From positions 38,680,177 through 38,744,176 of the forward strand of contig OX421964.1 of the NCBI GenBank assembly GCA_949128115.1: a stretch of DNA of 64,000 nt. The letters run 5' to 3'. Source of the stretch: Anaspis maculata (taxonomy: Eukaryota > Arthropoda > Insecta > Coleoptera > Scraptiidae). The translations under genes were made by a program, and so were the position numbers. This document shows positions 33,197 to 43,789 of this stretch, in pieces (positions within the stretch are counted from its first letter, which is position 1; each line of letters begins with the position of its first letter). The notes beneath the pieces were generated by a model. The model worked only from the letters and a program-made list of their open reading frames with translations. It searched no databases and was not told where the DNA came from.

Positions 33197-34896
33197 CGCA
33201 TCCACATAGGATTAGTGCAGTTGGACTGCAGAGGGACTGCGTAGGCAATAAACCAATCTTACCACGAGCGTTCACATAGAATTAGTGCGTGCCTAGCAAC
33301 GTGACACGTAAGGTACCGACCTGACGGAACAACCGTCAAATAGCTTTTTCTTGTTAACCTCTAAAATTTGGCATTCGCCTTTCACAGCAGCAGTTTCGCA
33401 TTATCAGTCAAGTCAGGTCAGGTCAGACTTACGGTAAGAAACGAGTGGCAGTGGGAGTGCAGTTGGAATCGCAGAAATTCCAAGGTTTCTGGCATTCCGC
33501 ACTGCCCTTGTCAATTTTTTGGAATGCCAAATTTCAGAAGTTAACCAAGAAAGAGCTATTTGACGGTCGTTGCGTCAGGCCGATACCTCACGTTTCACGT
33601 TATTAGGTCTGCACTAATTTTATGTGAACGCTTGTGGTAAGATTGGTTTATTGCCTACGCAGTCCCCCTAGTCCAACTGCACTAATCCTATTAGCCCAGG
33701 CATTTTAGGGTTTGACCCTGAAATAAATATGTCCCTTTTGAAATTTTGCACAAACGGCCTTTGACCAATGCTGAACAACATACTTGGAGCTCCAGTCCAA
33801 CAAGTGTGCGGAACATAGTTTTTTTGGGCAAGAAAGGAGTAAGTGCCGCCAAATCAGATTAACTCTTGCTGTAGTTCAGAAGAGGGTACTGTAAGTCTCA
33901 ACGTTGACCAACGTGTCCCTCAAGCAATGCTGATCAATGTACTGAAAGATTCAGGCCTTGGAATGTGAGCGTCATAGTTTTTGATAAGCAAGAAGGGAGT
34001 AAGTTCCGCAACAGTGGTAACTCTGTAAAACGAGTTGTAAAATTTGATTTCCTCAAAATTTTAAAGGACCCTGGCCTGGGTAGTCTGAATGCCTTTCAAG
34101 CAATGCTGATCCACATTTCAGGACAGAATTCTTTGACTTCTCCCCTCCCGACCCACCAACCAAAGAGGAGGAAAAGTATTGTGAAGGCGCTAAGAAACAT
34201 TTTTCGAGATGAATACGGAAATATCCATTTTAAGCCCCCGTGAGACGATTATTACCATTTCTAGATGAAAGTTTGTCTGTCTGTGTGCCTGTCTGTGTGT
34301 GTGTGTGTCTCTCAGTAATATTTCACGATAACGACCAAATGGTTGATCTGATCGATTTAAAATTTGGTATGCAGACATGGTCTCGCTGTCGAATGAGCCC
34401 GTTATTTTTGGCTGTCATCTGTCAAACAAAGAAGTCGCTATCAAAAAATGACAGGAGTTATATCTCACGGCACTTGACATGCAACATATCGTTTGGAAGC
34501 CTTTGCAAAACTGTATTCAGAACACTTAGAAGTACTTCTCTATCTGTCATATGTCAAATATCAAAAAATGTCAAAATTCAAAACTTTGCAATTCAATTAT
34601 TCAAAATCTATTTGATGGATTGAAACCAAATTTGGCAGGCAGCAACAGAATAAAATAGTCAAATTAAATCTGCAGTTGAGTTTTCCATCATCTCTCAATC
34701 AGGCGCTACAAGATTTGGCGACACTTACTCCTTTCTTGCACAAAAAACTATGTTCCGCACATTTGTTGGACCGGAGCTTTTAGTATGTTGTTCAGCATTG
34801 TTCGAAGGCCGTTTGTGCAAAATTTTAAAAAAGATATATTTATTTCAGGGTTTCACCAAAATTTCACCTAAAATGCCTGGGCTATATGTGGATGCG
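33197..34896. mobile_element. foldback element with a second element inserted in its right arm
   Basis: Outer arms: CGCATCCACATAGGATTAGT at 33197 continues through GGACTGCGTAGGCAATAAAC. The inverse runs in at 33640-33690. The last piece of the outer right arm (ATGTGGATGCG, ending at 34896) is separated from it by an inner element. Matching blocks GGCATTCC/GAATGCC and TAACCTC...AGCTATTTGACGG lie near the original centre (about 33440). No gene is encoded. Confidence 0.75.
33694..34882. mobile_element. 1.19-kb inverted-repeat element inside the foldback
   Basis: GCCCAGGCATTTTAGG at 33694 and CCTAAAATGCCTGGGC ending at 34882 are perfect inverted ends. Further in, AACAACATACT, GGAACATAG and AAGAAAGGAGTAAGTG have inverted partners, so the arms are about 170 bp. 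TA adjoins both ends. A (TG)n-rich microsatellite lies at about 34267-34312. The internal frame 34240-34623 has no recognisable domain. Confidence 0.75.
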
Positions 34897-35074
34897 ACTA
34901 ATATGTGACGATTCATGTGGTATGTAATTTAGTACTATACAAATATACTGAGCTCAACTCTGGTGTGATTCGAGTTAACTGTGATTTCCCGAATTTCTCT
35001 TTGCAAAGGGCGTCGCCGTAGCCTAGTTCAGGAATCTAAATCGATCATAATTGTGAAATTGAACGCCATTAGGG

Positions 35075-35880
35075 TGTGAGCACGACCAAAGAGTCAATAC
35101 GAGATCAGAAGTTTCTTTGGGCTATTCAGTTATGCACCTAATACAGACAAGTTTTGAAGATTTGAGGAAATTTGAAGAAGATTGAAGAAATTCGCCAACA
35201 TTGCTAAACTATCGCTCAAATAATTGACCGAGGATAAGACTCTGTTCTCGTGGCCCAAAGAATGTGAAAATGCCTTCAAGACATATCAAAAGTAGCGTCT
35301 TGTTCTAGTTCCATATTAGCATATCCCTGGCCATAGGAACAGTTCATCTTCGATACTGTCACACTTCGAAAATTTTGTACTGTCGGAACTTCTCCATTAG
35401 TACCTGTGCGGCTGAAATATTTTTGTGAGGACAGATCATGCTTCAATGACGTGGTTGCTGCAAGTAGAGAATTCAGAACAACACAAGGTGAAAAGAGGAA
35501 CTGCAGCAAAACGACTAAAATCCAACACCGATCAGGTGAAAAAGTCATGGCAATGCAATAAAATGCTCTACCACAAAGACTATTCAGAGACGACTGGAAG
35601 CACTGCAAGGTGCAAGCAAGATTCCACAGAACTGGAACACAGCTGCGGTGAGAAAAAACGAAAAGATTCTGCTATTGACTTGTTGGCGAAAAAGAACGAG
35701 CGCGTAGAGGACACACTGGAATGAGCAGAAATCTCAAGAGAAAGACCGAAGTTCAGAGCTCTCTAAGCTAAGTGGAACTCGGTGAGGATGAAGAATGGGT
35801 CGTGGAGAATGGCGAATGGTGCTTCTCAAGAAACAAGTCAAGGAGACTCCAACACTCAACAGGAACGCGAGAAAAAACAG
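35075..35880 (+). pseudogene. Ty3/gypsy RT-RNase H fragment, plus strand
   Basis: Reads in broken frames from the RT connection (RPKSQYEIRSFFGLFSYAP near 35085-35145), through FANIAK...LTEDKTLFSWPKECENAF (35190-35285), to RNase H (FVRTDHASMTWLLQVENSE, about 35420-35480). A degraded linker follows. Near 35705-35870 it reaches the same pre-integrase block found in the 26-kb family (EISRERPKFRAL...KWNSVRMKNG). So this copy keeps some pol that the deletion derivatives lack. Numerous stops and frameshifts make it inactive. It stops where a foldback unit starts. Confidence 0.75.
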
Positions 35881-36184
35881 ACGACTATAGTTTCGGCTAC
35901 TGAATTATAGCCATGATTGGATCAAGTCGACAACCTGCTTCCGTTGTGTTCTCGGCCTCACGGATGAGATGTTAGGGTCCAAACTTCTACACTAAGCTTA
36001 GCGTTGCTCTTACCTACTGTTATAGTTAAGGTCTATGTAAAGCACGGCACTCTAAGGTCCCTTCAACTGTAACACATTATTCAACGTCATTAACAAAAAA
36101 CTTCTGACGTGATCCTCGCTTTCATAGCTATCACGGCTGTCATGGCTTCAGAAGCCGAAGCTATAATCGTTAATGGTCGTCTGT
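35877..36184. repeat. possible 308-bp foldback
   Basis: ACAGACGACTATAGTTTCGG at 35877 has an imperfect inverse ending GGTCGTCTGT at 36184, with a short insertion between the ACAGACGAC end and the TATAG-TTCGGCT block. No coding content. Arms are about 35 bp only. Confidence 0.5.
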
Positions 36185-36349
36185 TTTATAATAATAAATT
36201 ATACTTCCACGCAAGTTATACAAATGTCTCTTACAGTATCTCTACGATTCTTAAACACTACTGTTATGTTCAAATGAGGTTTCAATAGTTATTATTTTTA
36301 TCTATAGGTTATTGTTGTTGCTCTTGGTCTTTTGCTGGCCGCACAAACC

Positions 36350-37429
36350 TCGTACTGGCGACACTATGTTTCCACGTCGTTCCGACAGTTCACCCAGTAA
36401 AACCGCTTGCGAATCTTGGCCAACGTCTTGTGAACCCCAAGGTGCTCTCCAGTGACACATCGTGCATCTCCTTCGGGACCTCTTCCACTCTCTTCTTGGG
36501 AAGCACCAATTGAACCATCTCTTTCTCCCCATCAGGACTCTCCCAGACTCTCTTCAGCAGCCCATTCTCCATCCTCAGAGCATTCCACTGAGCCCAAAGA
36601 CACTTTAATTCGGGCACTTCATCAGAGATCTCGGCTCACTTCGCTCTGTCCTGGCCAACTTCCTTTCTTTCAGCAAGTGAGCCAATGGCTGGATTCGTCA
36701 AAGTTCACCTCTTTAAGACGATGAGGACGCGAAGCATATTGGCTGCCTGTCTCTTCTTTCTCTTCGAGACGCTTCTTTTCCTGTAGTTGCATCATTTCCA
36801 TGATGCTCGCCAAAGTGTCTTCGAATCCAGCCTTCGACATGCTCCGGTATTTATAATCCAATTCCTGAATTTTCGAATACCTTGTAGTCGCAGGCCGAAT
36901 TACTCTCAATTATCCCGCTTGTGTCACGGATTCTGCATATAGGTTCGTTTATAACTAAGACAATCGTTTTACAACACACTGTTTATTACTGCGTACAACC
37001 ATAAAAATACTCGTTAATTATCACTGCTCACGCTCAGGTAGATTGCTTCGGCTTCTCGCTGTTATCGCTTTCGATTGAACACTGGTCTGTAGGCCGAGGA
37101 TCGGTGCTTCATATAGCTTCGACTATTGTTCTGGAATCTTCCACCGGTCGTTCTGCAAATTCCACAATGACCCGGCATACGGTTCCCAGGCGACTCCCGA
37201 AAAATCCCACACTTTTCGCGTGCATTACCAACGTGCTGTGAAGCCGGAACCTCCGCCAAATAGACAGATGTGTTCTACTCGGCTGTTTAAGCTTCCACGT
37301 AAATTTCCAAACCTCCGTGTATGCTCTGGAATGCACTAGAGCCTCGCACTGTATACTGTGATCTGATGCGAACAGTCTAGAAAGACCAGGTGTGCTCCAG
37401 AATGCACGCGAGAATCGCCGCTCGTAAGA
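36350..37429 (-). mobile_element. Ty3/gypsy deletion derivative on the minus strand, 5' LTR to integrase start
   Basis: On the minus strand an LTR (37429-36922) is followed by a leader (GAGAGTAATTCGGCCTGCGA) also found at 26994. A gag N-terminal segment comes next (36850-36670), with a coiled-coil-like MMQLQEKKRLEEKEE stretch. The frame then joins DPAIGSLAERKE-like pre-integrase sequence and the block MENGLLKRVWESPDGEKEMV (about 36560-36500). It continues to the start of the integrase zinc region near 36400. Capsid, nucleocapsid, protease, RT and RNase H are all deleted. No 3' LTR is visible. Confidence 0.75.
36922..37429 (-). repeat. LTR (minus strand) of the TGTTACGAG family
   Basis: On the minus strand it starts CTTACGAGCGGCGATTCTCG and ends ...ATCCGTGACA. 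Blocks such as CAACACACTGTTTATTACTG (plus-strand reading, 36973) match the complement of AAACAGTGTG in the 26-kb LTR. Confidence 0.75.
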
Positions 37430-40278
37430 TTATTACAGTGCTGTCCACTCTATCCAGCCTCGTGTCAAGCATACTTTCTCTTTAGTCAAACTCTAACTTG
37501 AAGGAACTCATGAAGCTAGCACGTTTCTGTGCCTTTGGAATGATCGCCGAGAAAGGAGGTATCACGGCGTTACAACTCACCAGTATTTCAGTCGCTGATA
37601 CCGATCAGTTTGGTATTGTGAAAGTGTGTTGTATTTGTATCGGAAGTTTTGCCTAACAGCACACTAACTTGTGACGCCAAGGTGACTTATCAGGAGCCTG
37701 GCGCCATGGAGCTGGTGCAGCCGCTCCAGAGCACCCTAATAAATCATACGTGTCCAGAGGAACGGTGCGGGGATGTGAGTGAAAGTGGCCTTACGTAATA
37801 CTACACCCTTTAGCTGATCAGATCTGGGCTTTGCCTCGTGTGAAATATAGCCATGGTAGCGGGGTCCACTCTCTAGAGGGGATGTGTCAATTTTATCTAT
37901 TTGCACAGTGCATGTTCGGCATTAGCCTTAAGCCACCGCCCTCAAATCGACCTCGTCATGGGGAACTATCTTTGGATCACCGGCAAAATGCCGGCTTAAT
38001 GCGATTAATTGTAGCTTTCAGTCTGCTGCTCTCTTGCCTCCGAGCGCAGCAGCAGCGCACCGAGTGCAGGTCCATCGTCGGCGAGAGAGCTAATCCCGCG
38101 CCAGGCCCAAAAATTCAACGTTGAAAAATACGAAACCCATTCGTTACAGACAGGCCCACAAATTCGAAGCCCGATACAGAAACTAATGGCCAACGAAAAG
38201 CAAGTCTCTCCCATCTCTGGTACCAGAACGTGAAGTTAGTAGTGGTGCAGTGGTGCTCCATCAATCCATTGGCGTACGCTATGGCCAAATTTCAAACGTT
38301 TTGACATAATTTTAAAATCACTTGATGGTTTGGGTAAGCGGAAACATAATTAATTATTTGCTTTTGGCAACCGCAAAATCCGAAACCAAAATAAAACACT
38401 TGTCTGCTATCGATTGCTCTCGACCACTGCCACAAATCTCATCATCACAATTAGATGGTATGGGGATTGGGTAATAGATATTTTGATAATAGAGAATAAA
38501 AAAGAACGCGTTCTCGGTCTCAATAGCAGATTATTTTCTACTGCCGCTTTCCTCTGTCACAAAAGAATTAATAACGAGAAGAGGACTTTAATATTGATTC
38601 GACCTCCGTCCGACAAGAAAGCTCAATTTATGTTGATTATATAATAGGGATGATTCCGGGAAGTTTTTGCATAATTTCCGAAGTTCACGGCAACGTTGTT
38701 TATTACCATGAGCTCTGTTGAACATTAAATTAATTTCACCGAAGTCGATGCCTTTGACCCCCCGCCATCAATTAGGATCCAGTTTCAGGGTTTCGTCAAG
38801 CTCATCGAAGACGTCATACCCAATTAATTATTATTACACCATCATCGTAGGATCAACGGTACATAGATACGGACAGACATCGCGTAGGTAGGTATATTGT
38901 AAGTCTATAGGTATTATACAGGAAGGGAAAATTCATCTCTTCCGTGCATTAAGTCCGGGACAGTGGGCTATTCAGCCTCCTCGACGTGAAAGGTGCGAAG
39001 AGGGCAGCTGGAATCAGGGATTTCCCAAAGGGCCATCCAGCTTCGCGCAGCTCGTTTTCCTTCACATAAATTAACATAATAATGCTGAGAAGAATAACTA
39101 ATCCGTTTTATAGTTAGGTTATCCTGCTCTCTATAGATGTAAAGATATGGGCCCTCGTCATCAGTTAGTGGATGATAATTACACGTTCGTTTGGATTTTA
39201 CTGCGCTCGTAAAACTTGACGACGCCGTGAATCTTTTTTGAAGGATTTGCAAGGCAGTTTTGAATTTCTAGGTCCATGCGTAGGTATATAATATTATCAT
39301 CTAGATATATCTTGCTCCTGGCTCATGAGTGCTCATTTGTTAACCGGAGGGTGTTGCGTGATCGGTACGGTTCAACATCGGGTAATTCGATATGAATGTA
39401 ATCTATAAGGCGTCCTCCCGAAGGACCGCGTCGGCCTAAGTGATCCTGTGGTCACTAGCCCGTCCGTCTCTAATGATTCCCCGGTGAATGCGCCGCTATA
39501 CCCGACTAACTCGCCGTAATTGGCCCGATTGCAATGCCTCCGCCGAATGGGCCAAGCCCGGGAAGGCTTCGCCTTAGCGCACCACGGTGCGGTCTCAGAG
39601 ACACTTAAGCCGTACGTGTCGTCAAATTTAGCTGAGCGAGAACAATTCCGCCAAATTAATTACTTATCGAGCCATATTGTCGTTGGCAAACTAACATCAG
39701 GAAAGCCAAAGCGAGTGTGTGGATATGCCACACAGCGCAGAAAAACGTGCGCTTTCGTTTTGTATAACCAGAACGAGAACACGAACGGCCGGAGGCAAAC
39801 AAAGTGCAATTTGCGGGGAACGATGCACAAATTAACCCAATTAAAAGAGTTATGCACGTGTCTAAAGTTATAAAGCGCATGGACGCGTATAAAACACCCA
39901 GATGGGATATTGCTGGCATTATTGCAAAAGCACGTTCTTATAAAAGACCACTTTGAGATAGCGGACGACTGATGTTCGGGTTTTACTGGATCAGCAAGAT
40001 ATAAACGCACTCAGATGTCTTAATTTTGTAAAGTGTCAAGTTAAGTGCCCATAATCCACATTCAAGGTATAATTTCCAAAATGCTAGTTGCAACCTTCAC
40101 GCCGTCGAATACGCTTGCCACATGTTTGCCAAATCCAACTGACCAGACCTCACTCACGAACATAGCTCTCTTTACTTTTATTTCGAAGCGAATATTGGCA
40201 ACACTGACAAAATTACATCACCTGCCACAATCCCAAGAGCACCCGCCCACTATCAGTCATTCCGTCCTGATCACGCCG
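37430..40278. other. no recognisable feature
   Basis: Nearly 3 kb without a supported gene. Open frames at 37831-38124 (+), 38968-39252 (-) and 39520-39873 (+) have no recognisable domain. No inverted-repeat element was spotted. Confidence 0.35.
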
Positions 40279-40612
40279 ATTATGAGAGGGCGATTGGGTG
40301 TAAGTTCATCGTCTGACCCGGTTCGTCTCATCTGAGAAGGCAGTCACCAAGGCAACTGTTGCCAAGCAGAAATTTTTCTTAACATGAAGCGCAAAAAGTT
40401 GTATCTAATTTGAACACGGTTTCTTTTGAGAAAGAATAAGAAACATGTAACCACTTTCATTTCTAGAAACTTTCTTGAATTACATTTTTTCGCGCTCTAT
40501 GTTTCAAATCTGTCTTCATTTTTTCTGCTTGGCAATCATTGCCTTGACTGCCTTCTCATATGAGACGAACCGGGTCAGCCGATGAACTCACACCCAATCG
40601 TCCACTCATGAT
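40279..40612. mobile_element. 334-bp foldback element
   Basis: The left arm has GCGATTGGGTGTAAGTTCAT, CTGACCCGGTTCGTCTCAT, GAGAAGGCAGTC and GCCAAGCAGAAA; the inverse of each follows in order on the right (for example TTTCTGCTTGGC at about 40520 and CACCCAATCG at 40591). Arms are about 100 bp, with an AT-rich spacer. No target duplication is clear. Confidence 0.8.
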
Positions 40613-41065
40613 CGCCGCAACCATAGTCCAACTTGAAATAAATGATGTCTAACAATCATTTCAAGGTGTCAGTACCTCAATTTTCAAGAGTTTAAGAAGT
40701 AATCAACAACATAACAATATCAGTTCATCAAAAGATTCTCATTTGTTACGCATGATTCAATATTTCTAATAATATGTTTCCTACCAGCGAATTCTACAAA
40801 GAAATTTGTCAGCCCAAAGTAACCCTTAGCTCAGAAGGAGATTCGGGTGGGACCTTTTAGCTATCCTCGACAGTTCAAATCAACACGAAATATTTTTAAG
40901 GGCATCACCTGAAATAGTTAATTACCTCTAGTGAACTCGCTAAGATGTCGCAAGTCACTACACGAGAATTAATCACGGAATTTGCCTTGTTGAGTGTTCT
41001 TGCGCAGAGGACGGAAGACGATCACACACACACAGATAAAGGATACAATCACAGATTAATTAATA
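40613..41065. other. no recognisable feature
   Basis: No gene or repeat supported; a short CA-rich run occurs near 41025. Confidence 0.35.
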
Positions 41066-41180
41066 CAGGGTGATAAAAAAAAATCCTTTCGAACACATTA
41101 CGGGAGACGTTAACGGAACATGGAAGAAAAATTAATTGGCTTTGATTTGCAAGTGATTAACAAAAACATATCCGGTGTGG
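41066..41180 (+). mobile_element. MITE family B fragment (left end only)
   Basis: Begins CAGGGTGATAAAAAAAAATC after TA. It then follows the family B order seen at 25497 (GGAACATGG, AATTAATTGGCTTTGATTTG, AGTGATTAACAAA). The right terminus is missing. Confidence 0.6.
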
Positions 41181-42195
41181 TATTCCCCCTTTGTTTTGTT
41201 TGTACGTTGGTACCTGAAGTAGGTGCGGTCGTTGACGTTCGTAGCGTTTGCCGATGGCGCTGCGCTGAGCAAGCGGCCGCCGCAGACAGAGAAGAGAATC
41301 AGCTGTGGTGAAGAACACGTGATTTAAAGTGCAACAAGTGTGCGTCGTTTTTCTGAACTTAAGGTTAGTTTTTCACTGATTATTGTATCGTAATTTTGGC
41401 TTCCACCCACTCACCAAATCAGGCACTTCGGTACCTATTTTGTCCGCAAAATTATTGTACATAACCCGAAACTCTTTGTTCTCTTTGTTCTCGACGGGCT
41501 TGCCTTACCCACAGTTTTTTCCCTTTGAAATCAAGGTGCTTTGCACTGCTTTGAATTTTGTGTAATTTATCTACTCCCAAAATTTGCTTTTAGGAAGCTT
41601 TGAAGAAGTGAACTAAATAACGATTTACACTTCGAGTGCCTTGAATAAGAAAAAAAGTCAAAATGTAAAAAAGCCTTAATTTTTTTTCTAAAATATATAT
41701 TTTTTAAAAACAAAATCTTTTTTTTCCAAACTGCAATTACAACATTCAATTTGAATTCAGAAGATGTAATGTAGTCGGAAACGACACCAAACTTATCAAT
41801 TTGGTCCGAAAATAACAAATAAAAAAATCTGTGCCGCAGCTAGAACTATCCCCTCCCATTTCCCCTCCATCAGATATTGACATCTGTTTTGGTGAAGTTA
41901 TACTGTGAAGGTCTACTGCATTGATGGACGTCACTTTTGAATCAGCTCGATAATCGACTTCAGTTTTTGACTCTGGAAGGTAGGCAAATGACAATTCTGA
42001 CAGCTGCACGGTGGTTCCATCGTGGGTCCGCCTCGTATATAGTAAAGGAGAGTCTGTAGAGCGTATCTGCCAAATTTCATGCTTCTATCACAAAATGCAA
42101 GGTTTCTCTGAAAAATGGTTGTTAACCGCCGCACTATGGGGAATTTTGGGTGAATGCGTTATAGATACTTCTTCCTTCCAATTGCTTACAAAAGG
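41181..42195. other. no recognisable feature
   Basis: No domain-bearing frame. The 42011-42433 frame is mostly low-complexity read from the adjacent pyrimidine-rich tract. Confidence 0.35.
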
Positions 42196-42199
42196 TATG

Positions 42200-42430
42200 A
42201 CCAATCCCAACTTCTCTACTTATTTATCTCTCACCTGTTTCTTGTTCATCTTTTTACCTATTTATCTCTCTTCTGTCTCTTGTTTATTTATCTACCTATT
42301 TATCTCTTATTTGTTACTTGTTTATTTACCTACACCATTACTCATCATTTGTTTCTTGCTGATTTATTCACTTGTTCACCGATCGTTTCTGTATTGTTTA
42401 TTCATCTATCAATTTGACTTCTTTTGTTTT
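42200..42430 (+). repeat. pyrimidine-rich degenerate minisatellite
   Basis: Irregular repeats of TATTTATCTCT, TTGTTTATTTAYCTACC and similar blocks produce long hydrophobic reading frames on the plus strand, which are low-complexity artefacts. Confidence 0.7.
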
Positions 42431-43175
42431 TAGTGTAAAATAAATTGCTGAGCGTAAAGTTCTCTCCAAAGCGTGAGCGAACAAATTTCCTTTTGTTGTT
42501 ACGGAAATAACTTGTTGTAAACGAAGCAAACGTATTCAAAGAGGTTCAAGCACCAATTCACGCTGACTTGATCAATGCATCACTGAAGTGACTTCTCTTT
42601 CATTTCATCATGATTCATTCACACTTGACTTCTATTCAGATCATTTGGGAAGGGATTTTTCAGCAATCAACCAGGCAATACGCATGGGTTTCTTTGACGT
42701 GTTCTTCCCATGTGTGCCTGTCAGCGAATACGTCACTTTTCCTTTGCGATCAAATTGACAGTTTGACATGTTCCATGATTTCTTGTTTTGTTTTGTTCAT
42801 CTCATTGTAAAGTCCTGCCATGTCAGATAATTTGTAATGATTTTTCTTGTTTCATTTGTCTTTCTGTTTTGTTGTTCTTCATCCATGTTTTGTCATTTTA
42901 TCACTGTCAATTTCTTGTTGTAAGGTGTTTTGAAAAAAGAAACGAATCTATTTGAAACTTTGCTTATCGATTTTCAATAAAACGTTCATTTTGCTAGCAT
43001 TTTATTCGCGTTTCATTCAAGAATCAAACCTCATCCCCAAGGACACATTCTCATCTCCAGTAAGAGCTCACACAACGTAGGTAAAAGGTGAACAACGTTG
43101 GAAAGGGAAGGGACAACGACGATCACTGCATACTTCGAAAACGGGGCTACACTACAAAAATGGTGCCGTGACCAG
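42431..43175 (+). repeat. possible LTR 3' part with primer-binding-like site (Pao/BEL-like?)
   Basis: An AATAAA signal at about 42977 is followed by T-rich, GCG-containing sequence. Near 43160 the string TGGTGCCGTGACCAGGAT appears, which recalls the region after Pao/BEL LTRs. No second LTR, no gag and no pol are present nearby. This is a tentative call from one motif. Confidence 0.25.
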
Positions 43176-43193
43176 GATACACTACACCGGGAG

Positions 43194-43786
43194 CCTACTC
43201 AACAGCCCACCGCATATCCATACTACCACTGTAGCATCCTACTTGACAACATCCTACCGCTCAATGTTCCACGAATTCTGCAAACGCGCAAATACTCGCT
43301 GCTAAAACATCCCTTCCGGAAAACATACCACCGCTCACTGACCCACGGAGAGCGCTGACGCGCATCCATCCTACTGCTAAGACATCCCACCCGGAAATCA
43401 ACCCACCGCTCAATGTTCCACGATTTTTGCAGACGCGAAAATGCCCACTGCTAAAACATCCCATCCTGAAAACAGCCCACCGCTTAATGACCCACTAATA
43501 TTTCATCCGGGTGGGTCGTTTTAGCAGTGGACATTTGCGCGGCTGAAGCATTCGTGGAACATTGAGCGGTGGGATGATTCCCGAGTGGGATCTCTTATAG
43601 CAGTAGGATGAATGGGCGTCAGCGCCCTTCGTGGATCAGTGAGCGGTGGCATTTTTTCCGGATGGGATGTTCCAGCATGCAGTGGGTATTTGCGCGTTTG
43701 CAGAATTCGTGGAACATTGAGCGGTGGGATATAGTCAAGTAGGATGTTACAGTGGTAGGATGAATACGCGGTGAGCTGTTGAGTGG
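43194..43786. repeat. palindromic array of short tandem repeats
   Basis: Each arm contains several versions of a unit with CCACCGCTCAATGTTCCACG, ACGCGCAAATRC, CACTGCTAAAACATCCCAYC and CCGGAAA. The right half is the reverse complement of the left, centred near 43490 (GACCCAC...GTGGGTC). For example CTACTCAACAGCCCACCGC at 43195 pairs with GCGGTGAGCTGTTGAGTGG ending at 43786. The array therefore combines tandem and inverted order. Frame 43261-43464 (-) is a repeat artefact. Confidence 0.85.
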
Positions 43787-43789
43787 ACT

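Noticed and set aside
34240..34623. 127-codon frame with a cysteine/valine-rich start
   Set aside because: The start is a translated (TG)n microsatellite and the rest lies inside an inverted-repeat element.
42011..42433. Hydrophobic 140-codon frame as a membrane protein
   Set aside because: It translates a pyrimidine-rich minisatellite; hydrophobicity is a base-composition effect.
43261..43464. Minus-strand frame with repeated SGxDVLA motifs as a repeat protein
   Set aside because: It is the translation of the palindromic tandem array.
43194..43786. CRISPR array
   Set aside because: Units are degenerate, variable in spacing, inverted about a centre, without unique spacers or cas genes, in a eukaryotic context.
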